The notes under the pieces are model-generated. The model was given only the letters and a program-made list of their open reading frames with translations. It was not told the origin of the DNA and ran no database searches. A program made the translations under genes and the position numbers. From contig KQ964253.1 in the NCBI GenBank assembly GCA_001566295.1, positions 248,001 to 312,000 of the forward strand: a stretch of DNA of 64,000 nucleotides, read 5' to 3'. The first letter of the stretch is position 1. Every line of letters begins with the position of its first letter. This DNA comes from Microdochium bolleyi (lineage: Eukaryota > Ascomycota > Sordariomycetes > Xylariales > Microdochiaceae). Shown here one piece after another: positions 22,659 through 32,989 of this stretch.

Positions 22659-22987
22659 CTGTCTGGAAGGGATGGGGGCCACTTTAGAGGACTATTTGAG
22701 TGAGGTGGTTCGCAATCGATTTCTTGACTTTGGCTCCTTGGTGGTCGTCGCCGTGGAGGTACCTATTCAGGTCAGTCGTGATACTGCTACAGATCGATGT
22801 GCTCTGGGCAAAAGAGCTCATGCTCGTCTCTAGACAATGAGCCGTGACAGTTGCGAACAGTTATTGTATGTTAATCAAGATATCTGCACGAACTGCTACT
22901 GCCTCTCCCTACCGCTTCGGACCATAATCGCGCAGTCACTACGGCACTCTGTGACCCACAAGAGTCGAACCAATTCCTACGGCCGCC
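22659..22987. other. Convergent 3' gap, nothing seen
   Basis: The GNAT and oxidoreductase genes end towards each other here. No signal was recognised. Confidence 0.5.
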
Positions 22988-24372
22988 TCATCGCCACGCC
23001 ACAGTTCGCCCCTCGTCGCTTGACTCCCGCGCCAGCTCGAGCACCCTGATGGCGTCGCGGGACTGCTGCAGTTTCACCTCGAGCTCCGCCTCGCCCCGGA
23101 TCGCGGCGGCCACGTTCTCGTACAGCCCCATCCAGCGGCCAGTGATGGTCGGGTAAGCACCCGTGTACTTGCCGATCTCGCCGTCGTAGCGCTGGCAGCT
23201 GCCGTCGAACTCGTCGACCGTGGTCAGCGTGCCGTCGAGCGATGCGGGCTCCGCCGCGAAGTCCGCGTCCAGCGGGCTCTTGCGCGCCGCGGCGTGCTCC
23301 TCCTGGGGGCAGGTGCTGCGTTGTTGGTACTGTTGCTGTCAGTGACTGTTTTCCGCATGGCTCAAACTCGGCGGTACTCCCACTGACCTTGACGTACGAC
23401 CCCTTGGTCCCGCGCACCATGAACTTGACCTGCTTGGACAGCGGCGACACGATGGACGTCTTGACCGTCACGAGCAGCTCGCTGCGGGGCCGGTACTGCA
23501 GCACGATCGTGAACGAGTCCTCGTTCTTGCTGTCGCTGCCGCGCTGGTTGCGGAAGAAGCCCGTGACGGACTCGGGCCGGCCGAAGAGCGTGAGGGCCTG
23601 GTCGACGCTGTGCGTGCCTGGACTCAGACGTGCTTGATTAGCGCCGTGTATATGTGTGGACTGTGTGGAAGGGAAGACAGCACTAACCGAGACCAAAGGC
23701 CATGCCCGCCGACGGGCTGAAGGGGGCCTTGTCGAGATGGTGCAGCCACCCTGGGTTCTCAAAGTCGTAGTAGATCTCAGCCTCCTTGACCTCGCCGAGG
23801 GCGTCCTTGCCCATCAGGCTGCGCAGGGTTTGGAAGCCGCCGTCCTGGTGCGTATTGTCAGCGTGAGGCCCTATAGTCAAAGATTGCCGAGGAGTAGCCT
23901 ACCCATCGTCGATTCTGGTAGCACGTGGCAATCAGCCCCTTCTCCTCCGCGAGCTGGATGACCTTGTCGATCTGCTCGGACGTGCCCGCAAACGGCTTGT
24001 CGACGAGCACTGTTTTCAGAAATGATCAGTCATCGCCTCCTCTTGTCCGGATCGGACAGACTCACCATGCTTCCCCGCCCGCAGCGCCTGCTCCGCGAAC
24101 ACGGGGTGCGTGTTGGTGTGCGTCACGACGACCACGAACTGGATCTCCTCGTCGGCGAAGAAGGGCTCGGGCTCGCGGTAGTGGCGGACCCCTGGGAAGT
24201 CGACGGTGCAGTGCGGCTTGCCGCCTTCTGCGGACCCGGGCTGCGGGGCCTCGGCGCGCTGCAGGATCGCGACGACCTCGTAGTCCGGGATCGCGGTGAT
24301 GAAGGGCAGGTGGAATGTCCTGGCCGAGTTGCCGTAGCCGACCACGCCGACTTTGATCTTGTTTGGGGGCAT
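22988..24372 (-). CDS. GFO/IDH/MocA-family NAD(P)-dependent oxidoreductase
   Basis: Five exons on the minus strand: 24372-24066, 24009-23903, 23844-23688, 23617-23388 and 23329-22988, for 380 residues. All junctions have GT...AG and keep frame; the last acceptor could instead lie 6 bases upstream. The N-terminus KIKVGVVGYGNSARTFHLPF is a Rossmann G-x-G-x-x-A/S site. At the first splice the sequence becomes GKHVLVDKPFAG, carrying the family's conserved K-P catalytic motif. It continues with CYQNRRWDGGFQTL and GMAFGLGTHSVDQAL, where the H-x-x-D region is the usual substrate/catalytic helix. The family oxidises or reduces sugars, inositols or dihydrodiols; the substrate here is unknown. Confidence 0.88.
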
Positions 24373-24928
24373 CGTGGAGGTTTAAACCTTGGCTTTTCGC
24401 GATACCTCGTGTTGATGATGAATCTCTTGCGGCGGGTTTAGCGAGAGGTGGTGATGAGCAGGACTCAGGGTCGTCGTTCGCGGACGATTATGTCCGAAGG
24501 CTGTGGCACGGAGCAATTCAGCCTATAATGGGAATCCACGTGGGGACTATACCCGGGGCTGCGGTCGGAGCTCCGCTCTCGGGACTCCGTATGTTCCCCG
24601 CATCACCACGCCGACGGGTCAAGGAGCAGGACGTCATGATAGTCGTGGGGCCAGACGGTGCGACGCCCGCGGGAGTCAGAGCAGGTCGCCCTGCTATGTT
24701 GATTGTGTGCAGAACGTGTGGGACTTGGTGGGAGGGATGCACGAGAAGTATTCGATCCTAAAAATGAGCCATACCCTTCGCAGCTTGCTGCCCGCACGAC
24801 AGGGCTAATGAATGGTGATTTGCGATGCTTCGCTTCTGTTATTGTTATGTCGTGTCTATGAGAGCTGGCATAACCAGTTTTATCCTCGCTTGCTTTCCCC
24901 TATTCAACAGCGGGAAGTCCGCGCTCTT
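24373..24928. other. Intergenic, no gene seen
   Basis: Upstream region of the oxidoreductase, without convincing frames. Confidence 0.5.
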
Positions 24929-26298
24929 CTATTCATCCGAGAATCTCCCACCATTCATCTTCTCCACCTCTCCGTCTCGTGCTGCGCCCGTCCTCCAAGC
25001 AAGTAAAGGATTGCACGTGTCCGCGTGGCCTTCACTCATCGCATGGTCTAGGGCCGCCACCCTCTGTGATCTGTCGCGTCGCAATTCGCTCCGCAGTGGA
25101 GGAGCAATTTCACCAGTCTCGCATTGCCAGCATGGGCAGCTCTGATAAGGGGTGTCTCCATCGTACCGGGCGAAGTGAAGTCCACGTCGGCTGCGTAGTT
25201 GCACAAGGATCGTGCCGTTGAGATGACTCTGAGCAAAAGTTCCTCATTGCCAACAGTGCCTGCAATTGCCCAGAGAGGTGTGACTCTTTGAGCGTCCAGT
25301 AGATCAAGGGGTACGCCCATTATCAACAGAGCATCGCACTGGTGATGAGTGCCGTTGACGATGAGCCTGTGTAATTGGGCCTGGTCCATGCCCAGCGCAG
25401 GTGACTCAGGGGGTGACCCATACAGCTTGTCCAGGGCGTCGAAGCACATGAAGAACTCTAGCAACGTGTTTGGCACGACTTGAGAGATTATGATCTCAAC
25501 CGCGTTCTTACCGTCGTGATTGACTGCATGCAGATCAGACCCGGCGTCATGAAGGGCAAGTAGATTTTCGAACGACAGCAGCCTTGCAGCTTGGAGAAAC
25601 GCGGTCGCGCCTTCCGCGTCGCGCAGGTGCACGTCTGCACCATTGCGGATGAGAAGTTGGGTGACCTCCCGATGCAAGACAGCATGATGCAAGGCGGTCC
25701 GCCAGCCTACGTCCCGGGCGTTGACATATTTGGCCATAATGCCACAGGCAGGTCGATGTGACACAGAGAGCACTCCGGAGATCATGTCAGGGCCGTGGCC
25801 GGCGCCAAGAGAGGACTGCGCCACGAGCTCGAGCAAGACTTGCACCATCTTCAGGTGGCCGTGCTGGGCGGATACCGTGAGTGCGCTGCCGCCGACATGT
25901 GTCGCGAACGCGTTTGCACCATGCTGCAACAACAATTTCGCCAGGGGGGCGTCGCCTGATCTCGCGGCCAAGAACAGAGGTGATGCCATCTCAACTCGGA
26001 CGTATGTGTTTGGGTTTGCGCCCTGTGCGAGTGCTCTTCTGGCAACGTTGAGCCTTCCCGGCTTGAGAGGTTGTCCATAGTGATGAAGCGACGCCCACCA
26101 GAGCGGCAGGTCGGGTTTTGGCGATGTGCGGATGTGCTGGTAATAGACAAAGTCGACGAGGATGTCCTGGAGGCAACGGCAGGCTGCACTGAGCGCGAGG
26201 CCGTCCTTGGTGCTGAGGTGTGCCGTGATGGCTACCAGCATCTCTGTGGGCAATCTGATCATTCCGCCGGGACGTTGCGCGTCGGCTGTGTCTGCCAT
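24929..26298 (-). CDS. F-box / ankyrin-repeat protein, C-terminus frameshifted
   Basis: The frame from ATG 26298 (chosen over an in-frame ATG at 26391 because it directly precedes the F-box part) runs to TAG at 25048-25050, 416 residues. It opens with an F-box-like helix (IRLPTEMLVAITAHL), then AACRCLQDILVDFVYYQHI. About six ankyrin repeats follow, for example VEMASPLFLAARSGDAPLAK and WRTALHHAVLHREVTQLLI. It stops inside a repeat at DHRGWRP. One base further on, another frame continues exactly as expected, LDHAMSEGHADTC, to a stop at 24929. A one-base deletion in the C run at about 25051 explains this. The protein may still fold. Such proteins are probable ubiquitin-ligase adaptors. Confidence 0.75.
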
Positions 26299-27055
26299 GT
26301 TGTCGCGTGGTCGAGCTTGTGGCCGTTTGCAGGTGAATGATGGCGAAGGTAGTGTCGAAGAAGCAGATGAGTTCTGATGCGCTGGTGGCAAAAAGTAAGT
26401 CGTTGTGTGCTGTGGGTGCCTGGCCGTTCTTTCCCTGGCTGAGAAACTTGTTTCCCGGCAACTACGCGTCCTGGATTGGCCGCGCCTCGCCAGAACAAGT
26501 ATTCTCGCGCTTACTAGATGCTACGCGCATCAAAGGTCAGTGTCTGTCACGCTGTATCGTCCCCGGTGGTTTAAGCTGCTCCGACATTAATCGTTCTCCA
26601 ATGTCTGACTAACCGGTGCCGCAAGAATTCTGGCGTGTCGGTGCCGAGGTGATCGGGTCGGGAACGACACAGGCACACCAGCGTATCATTTACCAGTGTA
26701 AGTCTGAGCCCAGGTCACGCACCCGGAATGACAATTGATCGATCAACTGTCCAATTGGAAAATACGTGTACTCTCGTGCCCCCAGCCGATCAATATGATG
26801 GCTTTACTGTACAACGTGCCAGATGCGAATTCTCCAGCCAATGATTATTGCCTTAAAGATTAGGCGCTACAATATCTGACAGCATTACGCCTCCTTGCAA
26901 GACCGCGACTTTGTGAACATATCCTTCTCTATGCTTGAGAGTGATACGACAGGCGTACAACTGGCTCGCAGCAGACTCTCCCGCAGGCGTATCGCACACA
27001 TGATGCCTCTTTTTCCACACATGAATGCGTCCCGCTTGTCTCTGTCGGCTTCTTT
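26299..27055. other. Intergenic, no gene seen
   Basis: AT-richer than its neighbours. It holds the upstream side of the F-box/ankyrin gene and the 3' side of the coiled-coil gene. Confidence 0.5.
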
Positions 27056-27433
27056 TCAGTTGGCGCCATCGGGGAGTCGGGCCCTTTTCGGCATATCAGC
27101 AGCAGACGAGGCCTCGCCAGGGCGTTTCCTGCTTCCACTTGGTGTTTCGCCCGAATTTGGGTGGTCTTCTGTCGGTTTCTCAAGAGCAGCCAGCCTCCGC
27201 TCCAGATTCTCAACTCGGTCCACGAGAGCCTCGATCTCTAGCCGCAGCTTACGGTTGTCTTTGTCCAACTTGTCCTTCTTATATTGCACTGCCTGGTGTA
27301 GTGCTTGCATGACCCGAAAACCTGGGGCGTCTCGGATCGGCTTTTCATTTTGGCTGAGTTGCCTCTCGAGTGCGCTGATATGGCGCTCAGGGTTGCCTGA
27401 CGCATCTGCGGTGGTGGTTTGTTCGTCGTTCAT
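27056..27433 (-). CDS. Small coiled-coil protein
   Basis: 125 residues on the minus strand from ATG 27433; a frame extends further upstream but its sequence is proline/arginine-rich and looks non-coding. The middle (about residues 25-90) is a clear heptad coiled coil: KKDKLDKDNRKLRLEIEALV followed by DRVENLERRLAALEK. The C-terminus has a basic cluster, GSRKRPGEASSAADMPKRAR, that could be a nuclear signal. No basic DNA-binding region precedes the zipper, so it is not a standard bZIP. Function is unknown. A GTTCCG hexamer lies 63 bases upstream (27496), which might tie it to the cluster on its right. Confidence 0.5.
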   Translation of the reverse strand: MNDEQTTTADASGNPERHISALERQLSQNEKPIRDAPGFRVMQALHQAVQYKKDKLDKDNRKLRLEIEALVDRVENLERRLAALEKPTEDHPNSGETPSGSRKRPGEASSAADMPKRARLPDGAN

Positions 27434-28783
27434 TGTCGAGGTCCAGTACCTGGTAGTGAGGGTATGTTCGTGAGGCCGTGGAGGGCTGTTGCTTGGTTCC
27501 GGGAAGGCGGTGTTGGGCCGATATGGCCTGAGCGGTTCGCTGGGTTGGTGTGCGTGGAATGAGCGTCGCTGTGGATCAGGTGTGCATCTCACGTGGTTTC
27601 TTGGACACAGACCCGCGGTGATGCATTACTGCATGACCTCCTCGTTCATAGCTGGGCCAACTGGGGTTGAGGCAAGCATTGTGTTTGCGCACCAAGAATA
27701 GAGCAAGCTCCGTCAAAGCATGCGGACTTGTTTCGGGGCAAAGTAGAGGCCGTCGAGCACATCCTGGCCCCTTCTCTGTGACTCGAGAGTGACAACATCG
27801 TGAGCCTGTCGTGAGGTTGCTCATCGCAGCCGAGGGCTGAGACCAGAATTCAAGTAGTGTAGTTGTAGGTATCTGCACACCCGTGGTTCGGTCACAATGT
27901 GTCTCCCTACTCCCATGAACTCTACGTCAAAGACTCTATATTGAGGAACATGCCCGCTATCCTCCAGATGACCAGGTAATTCCTTCCTTTAGCACTCCCA
28001 TTGGCATCATCTCAATTATACACTTCAAAGAGCATCTCACCATACACAAAGCACTCGAGACATTGCGCAGTGGAACGAGGTCTATCCCGACCGGTTCGAC
28101 TGGTCCGATTAGTCACGCAAGGACAATAGAAAGTCCCCACTAATGCGATGGCCTGCATGAGGCTTGCATCAAGCCGACATGACAGTAAACGGCACCACAG
28201 CTCATCACGTGCAGACGAGCTGCAGGCACAATCTTGGATCCTGATCCTAGCTTCCATCTCCTACGACAAAATTGGCCTCACGCGTTCCCAGCGCATCCGC
28301 AGTCACGACGGCGACCCTGAGGGACTGTCCCGCACCACACGGAGCGGTGATGGATCCGCGGAACAGGGCCCTGCGGCAAGCCGGTGGGTCTCGAGGAACT
28401 CTAAATTTGGGGGTTCCGGTCCTTCGGAATGCTCCTCGTGCGGGGGTCCGGACGTTCCGACGGGTTCCTCAATTCCTACAAGCCGCGCCAGTGTTTCCTG
28501 ACCTGCTTCGACCAAACTCAAGGCCACTAGCTGCTACTCGGTCGGACCGTTCGATCCTCACGCGACCGTCCACCCAGCTAGGGAATAGGCTCTGCCACGG
28601 TCCGGAGGGAGGAGGCTCAGTGGCCACGCGCGGAGAAGGTTGATGACAGCTAGACACTGAGTCCGGGAGGACCCTTTTAGTATATTGTAATCTGAACTGC
28701 GACCTGCGTGCTATGCGCCCACTGCCTGGACTATAGTGCATTGACCCTTTACGACCCCATCACACAACTACTCACCAGCCACA
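27434..28783. promoter_or_regulatory. Intergenic; promoter region of the SnoaL-type gene with GTTCCG sites
   Basis: No gene seen. It carries GTTCCG at 27496, 28413 and 28454. The site at 28413 forms an everted pair, TTCCG-6 bases-CGGAA (28414-28429). This is the left boundary of the catabolic cluster. Confidence 0.5.
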
Positions 28784-30243
28784 ATGATCGACAGCAAGTA
28801 CGACATCCTGCCCTTCCTGCCCGAGACGCGCCTCGAGCAGGTGGCCGAGGGCATCACGCTCAGCCACCCGCTGTCGAGGCGCGGCTACGGCCCTGGCTTC
28901 ATCGTCGTCGTGCAGAGCACCGGCGTCGCGGGACCCAACAAGCTCGCGATCGAGGGCGGCGTGCCGTCGCCGCTGATGAAGTATGCCGAGGAGGGCTTCG
29001 TGACTGTCGAGATCACCGAGGCCGCGCTCGGTGCCTCGTCAGACGCACTGGCCAAGGCAGTCGCGGCGATCGCGGCCTGTTCGTCGACACGGGTAGCAGA
29101 TGAGTCGAAGCCCATCAACGGAGCCGGTCTGATCGGTTGGTCCAGCATTCCACACAAGCAATCAAAGCACAACAACTAACACCACCTCACCCAGCATACA
29201 CACCACAGCTCTGGAACAAGATCGCCCCGCAGCTCAAATCCTCCCCGACCGTCCTCGGCGCAGCAGTATATGGCGACCTCTCCTCCGCGCCGACCCTCGC
29301 CGCCTCCCCGGTCCCCTTCGTGCAGCACCTCGCCGGCAAGGCCACGGACCTGCCGCCGCGGACCGCGCAGCTGACGGCGCACGACTACGAGACCGTGACG
29401 TCAGCGCTCTTCGCGACGCCCTTCCAGGAGCACTGGAACTACGCGGCCGAGAGCGTCTCGCACTCGCGCAACCTGACCTTCTTCAAGAAGCTGCTGGGCG
29501 GGCCGTACTTTGACCTCGAGGCGCTGTGGGACGAGCACACGTACTACGAGTTCGAGAACCGGTCGCTCGAATGCACGATGGGCACGATGGTCCAGGAGCC
29601 ATACGTGAACCATGTGCCGACGGTGAGTCCTGGTGATACGAGATACGAATTCATACATCGTATAGGCTAACGGTAATGGCATCTAGCTCACGGGCGGCAT
29701 CGGCAGGCAGGAGCTGACGGCGTTCTACCGCGACCACTTCATCTTCAAGAACCCGGACGACATCGAGACGGTGCTGCTCAGCCGCTCGATGGGCATCGAC
29801 CGGGTGATTGACGAGCAGCTGTTCAAGTGCACGCACAACACGCAGATCGACTGGCTGTGAGTGTTTTCCTTCTATTGAAAACCACATTGGCCACCACTAA
29901 CATCGCTCCCACTGCCACCAGAGCCCCCGGCATCCCTCCGACCGGCAAGAAGCTCAATGTCGCCATGGTCGCCGTTGTCAACATCCGCGGCGACAGGCTG
30001 TACCACGAGCACATCTGGTGGGACCAGGGCACGGTGCTCGCCCAGCTGGGCCTGATGCCGGAGCACCTGCCATTCCCGACGCCCGCGGGTGGGCTGAGCA
30101 ACGGCCACGCGGCCCTGCAAGGGAAGAAGCTGGAGTACCGGGTCCCCGTGGCGGGCGACGAGACGGCGCGGAAGCTCGAGATCAAGGAGAGCGTCAAGTC
30201 GAACGAGATGTTTGCGTTTGATGTGCGCGAGGCGCGGAACTGA
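28784..30243 (+). CDS. Carboxymethylenebutenolidase-like protein with C-terminal SnoaL/NTF2-like domain
   Basis: Four exons, 28784-29135, 29195-29622, 29687-29856 and 29922-30243, give 423 residues. The C-terminal half is a SnoaL/NTF2-like fold, recognised by HVPTLTGGIGRQELTAFYRD, then THNTQIDWLAPGIPPTGKKL, and LYHEHIWWDQGTVLAQLGL. The N-terminal 200 residues resemble the dienelactone-hydrolase-like half found in proteins annotated carboxymethylenebutenolidase, but no obvious Ser/Cys-Asp-His triad is visible, so hydrolase activity is doubtful. No signal peptide. It is the first gene of the aromatic cluster and precedes the aldehyde dehydrogenase on the same strand. A role in hydrolysing or isomerising a ring-cleavage intermediate is possible, but is only inferred from position. 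Confidence 0.7.
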
Positions 30244-30690
30244 AAGACAGTGTACATATTGCAGCATTGCTAGCTACGCTAGCGTAGGAAGTTGTCGATC
30301 TGTAAATCCTGACGCTGGCCACTATAGCGGCCGTTGAACTGTGAAAGTGGCCCACCCCAGATTCTGTCTGGCAGCACGGGAGAGAAACTCGCAAGACTTT
30401 GAGCCCTTGGCATGAAACTGTGTGTAAAATAGAACAACTGCGGCCCGCTAGTCAGATTCCGCTACGAATCAGAATCAGTGGAGGGGGAGAGGCAGGGCCC
30501 AGCCGCCAGTTCCGAGCGTCGGAACCGGGCCGAAGGCCGAATGATACGCCAAAGTGACAAGAAAGGTATATGTCCCTGGACCAGCCACTGGTTACTGTGC
30601 CCGTCAGAAGATCAGAAAACAACATTGGTGCCTACTGCACGACCACTTCCTGCCCTACGAAGTACAGTGATAACATAGAAGGTCATAGCA
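30244..30690. promoter_or_regulatory. Promoter region of aldehyde dehydrogenase 1 with a GTTCCG palindrome
   Basis: Contains the palindrome GTTCCGA-GCG-TCGGAAC (30509-30525), 166 bases before the start codon. Confidence 0.55.
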
Positions 30691-32249
30691 ATGGCGAACG
30701 CAACAGTAGAAGTGAAAGGTGCCGGGGGACTCCCCATCACAGGTACGTGCTATGCCGAACCCCATCGACGCACTGCACCAAGACTTACATGCCATCAACA
30801 GTGTCCACCGGCCTCTTCATCGACAACGAGTTCGTCCCCGCACTCAACAACGAGACCATCGAGCTCGAAAACCCAGCCACAGGGAAGCACCTCGCCACTG
30901 TATCAGCAGCGCAGAAGGCCGACGTCGACAAGGCCGTGGCATCGTCCAAGAAGGCCTTCCAGACATGGAAGAAGACCCCGCCCACCAAGCGGCGTGACCT
31001 CCTCCACGCCCTCGCCACGATCATCGAGAAGCGCGCCCCCGAGATCGCCAGCCTGGAGGCGCTCGACGCGGGCATTCTGTTCAATGACAGCATGGGTCTC
31101 AACGTCGGCCAGGCCATCGAGAACCTGCGCTACTTCGGCGGCTGGGCGGACAAGGTCGACGGCGAGACGCTCCACATCCCCGAGGGCTTCGCGTATACCC
31201 GCCGCGAGCCGATCGGCGTCTGCGCGGCCATCGTGCCCTGGAACTCGCCCCTCATGATCACCATCTGGAAGCTCGCGCCCGCGCTGGCCGCGGGCAACAC
31301 AATGGTCGTGAAGACGCCCGAGCTGTGCCCGCTCTACGCGCAGAAGCTCGGCGAGTTCATCGTCGAGGCCGGCTTCCCGCCGGGAGTCGTCAACATTGTG
31401 TGCGGCCTCGGCCACGTCGCCGGGTCCGCGCTGAGCGAGCATATGGACGTGCGCAAAATCTCGTTCACAGGCTCCCCCGGCGTCGGGCGGCAGGTCCTCG
31501 CTGCGTCGTCGCGGTCCAACCTCAAGAAGGTGACGCTCGAGCTCGGCGGCAAGGGGCCCTCGATCGTGTTTGACGACGCCGACTGGGACAACGCACTGCT
31601 GTGGACGTCGCTCGGCATTACGGTCAACAACGGCCAGATCTGCGTGGCCGGCAGCCGGATTTACGTGCAGGACACCATCTACGACAAGTTCGTCAAGGAG
31701 TTCAGCGCGCGCACGGCCGAGGCGGTGCACGGCGACCCCCTGCTGCCCGAGACGACCAAGGGCCCGGTCATCAGCGCGACGCAGCGCGACCGGATCCTCG
31801 CGTTCGTGCCCAGGGGCAAGGATTCCGGCGCCAAGCTGCTCCACGGCGGCGCGGCGATCAAGAAGGACGACGAGTTCGCGGGCGGGCACTTTGTCGCCAA
31901 CACGGCGTTCGCCGACGTCGCGCAGGACGCGCCCATCATGCAGGAGGAGATCTTCGGCCCCTTTGCCAGCATCGCGCCGTTCAAGACCGAGGACGAGGTC
32001 ATCGCCAAGGCCAACGACACCAGCTACGGGCTCGCCGCGGCCGTCTTCACCCGGGACATTGGCCGGGCGTACCGCGTCACCGAGGCGGTCGAGGCGGGCC
32101 AGATCACGGTCAACATGTGGGGGACGGTCAACGCCAACACTCCATTCGGTGGAGTCAAGGAGAGCGGCTTCGGGCGGGACATGGGCAAGGACGCCATCGA
32201 GGAGTGGACCAACGTCAAGGCGGTCAAGTTCAATATGATGAAGCTGTGA
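30691..32249 (+). CDS. NAD(P)-dependent aldehyde dehydrogenase (ALDH 1)
   Basis: Two exons, 30691-30742 and 30802-32249, give 499 residues, the usual ALDH length. The intron (59 bp, GTACGT...CAG) joins the leader to VSTGLFIDNEFVPA. Catalytic residues are in place: Asn165 in VPWNSPLM, Glu264 in LELGGKGP, Cys298 in NGQICVAGSR. The tail ESGFGRDMGKDAIEEWTNVK is typical of the betaine/phenylacetaldehyde class. There is no targeting signal, so it is likely cytosolic. It stands directly before the copper amine oxidase, so the simplest reading is that it oxidises the aryl aldehyde released by that enzyme to the acid. The exact aldehyde is inferred. Confidence 0.9.
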
Positions 32250-32989
32250 GTGGCTTTGTGGGAGGCGTAGATATTGAATATACACTGCTTTGGATTCCAC
32301 ATAAGTCAATCACCTTCATCTACAACACGTCGATGTGACATGGTTGTTACTCGTGCCAGAGCAAGTGACTGGACGTCTGACAACTCCCAAATCCATCAAG
32401 TCTGTACAGACGTGCCCGCCGGTCGACGAAAGGGGGAAGGGAGTGGCTCTCTCGAGCCTCCACGACTCACAGTCAAGTCCGCAACCATGCACCGATAAGC
32501 ATGACTCCACGACGCGGAAATGTGACACTGAACTAGGCTGAAACTGTGCAATAAGCCTCAACAGGTGCAGCGTGATTCGCGGCCCCCGCATTGGTGATCC
32601 CCGATCGGGGCATCGACGGACAAGAGCTGCATCCAGGGTCGCCGGCCCCGCACACGGCGTCGGACCCGGGCTGCTCGGAACCGCCGGACAGCAGCGTTCC
32701 GAGCCTGTCGTGACACACACACAGCTCCAGCAGCTCCAGGGTTGGTGGCCATGATGCGCTGCCGTTATCAAGCCGGAGACATGTGACGACTATATGTGCT
32801 CCACGAGGTTGGCTCTCGGAGTATCCAAAAACTTTCTAAATAGCTCAAATCTTCTCCGTTTACTGTGCACACTACACACAAATCACTATCCACATCCAAA
32901 CCATCCCAAACCAGGGTGTATACCGCCTGGGCTATACCAGCAATTTTGTCTTGATATAGTATTGTAGCCACCTCATTACAGCCTCGACC
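32250..32989. promoter_or_regulatory. Promoter region of the amine oxidase gene with inverted repeat
   Basis: A perfect 9-base inverted repeat, GCTCGGAAC (32673-32681) and GTTCCGAGC (32696-32704), lies about 300 bases before the start codon. Both arms contain the cluster hexamer. Confidence 0.55.

Noticed and set aside
30903..32309. A 468-codon frame antisense to aldehyde dehydrogenase 1
   Set aside because: Mirror of a GC-rich gene; no recognisable domain.
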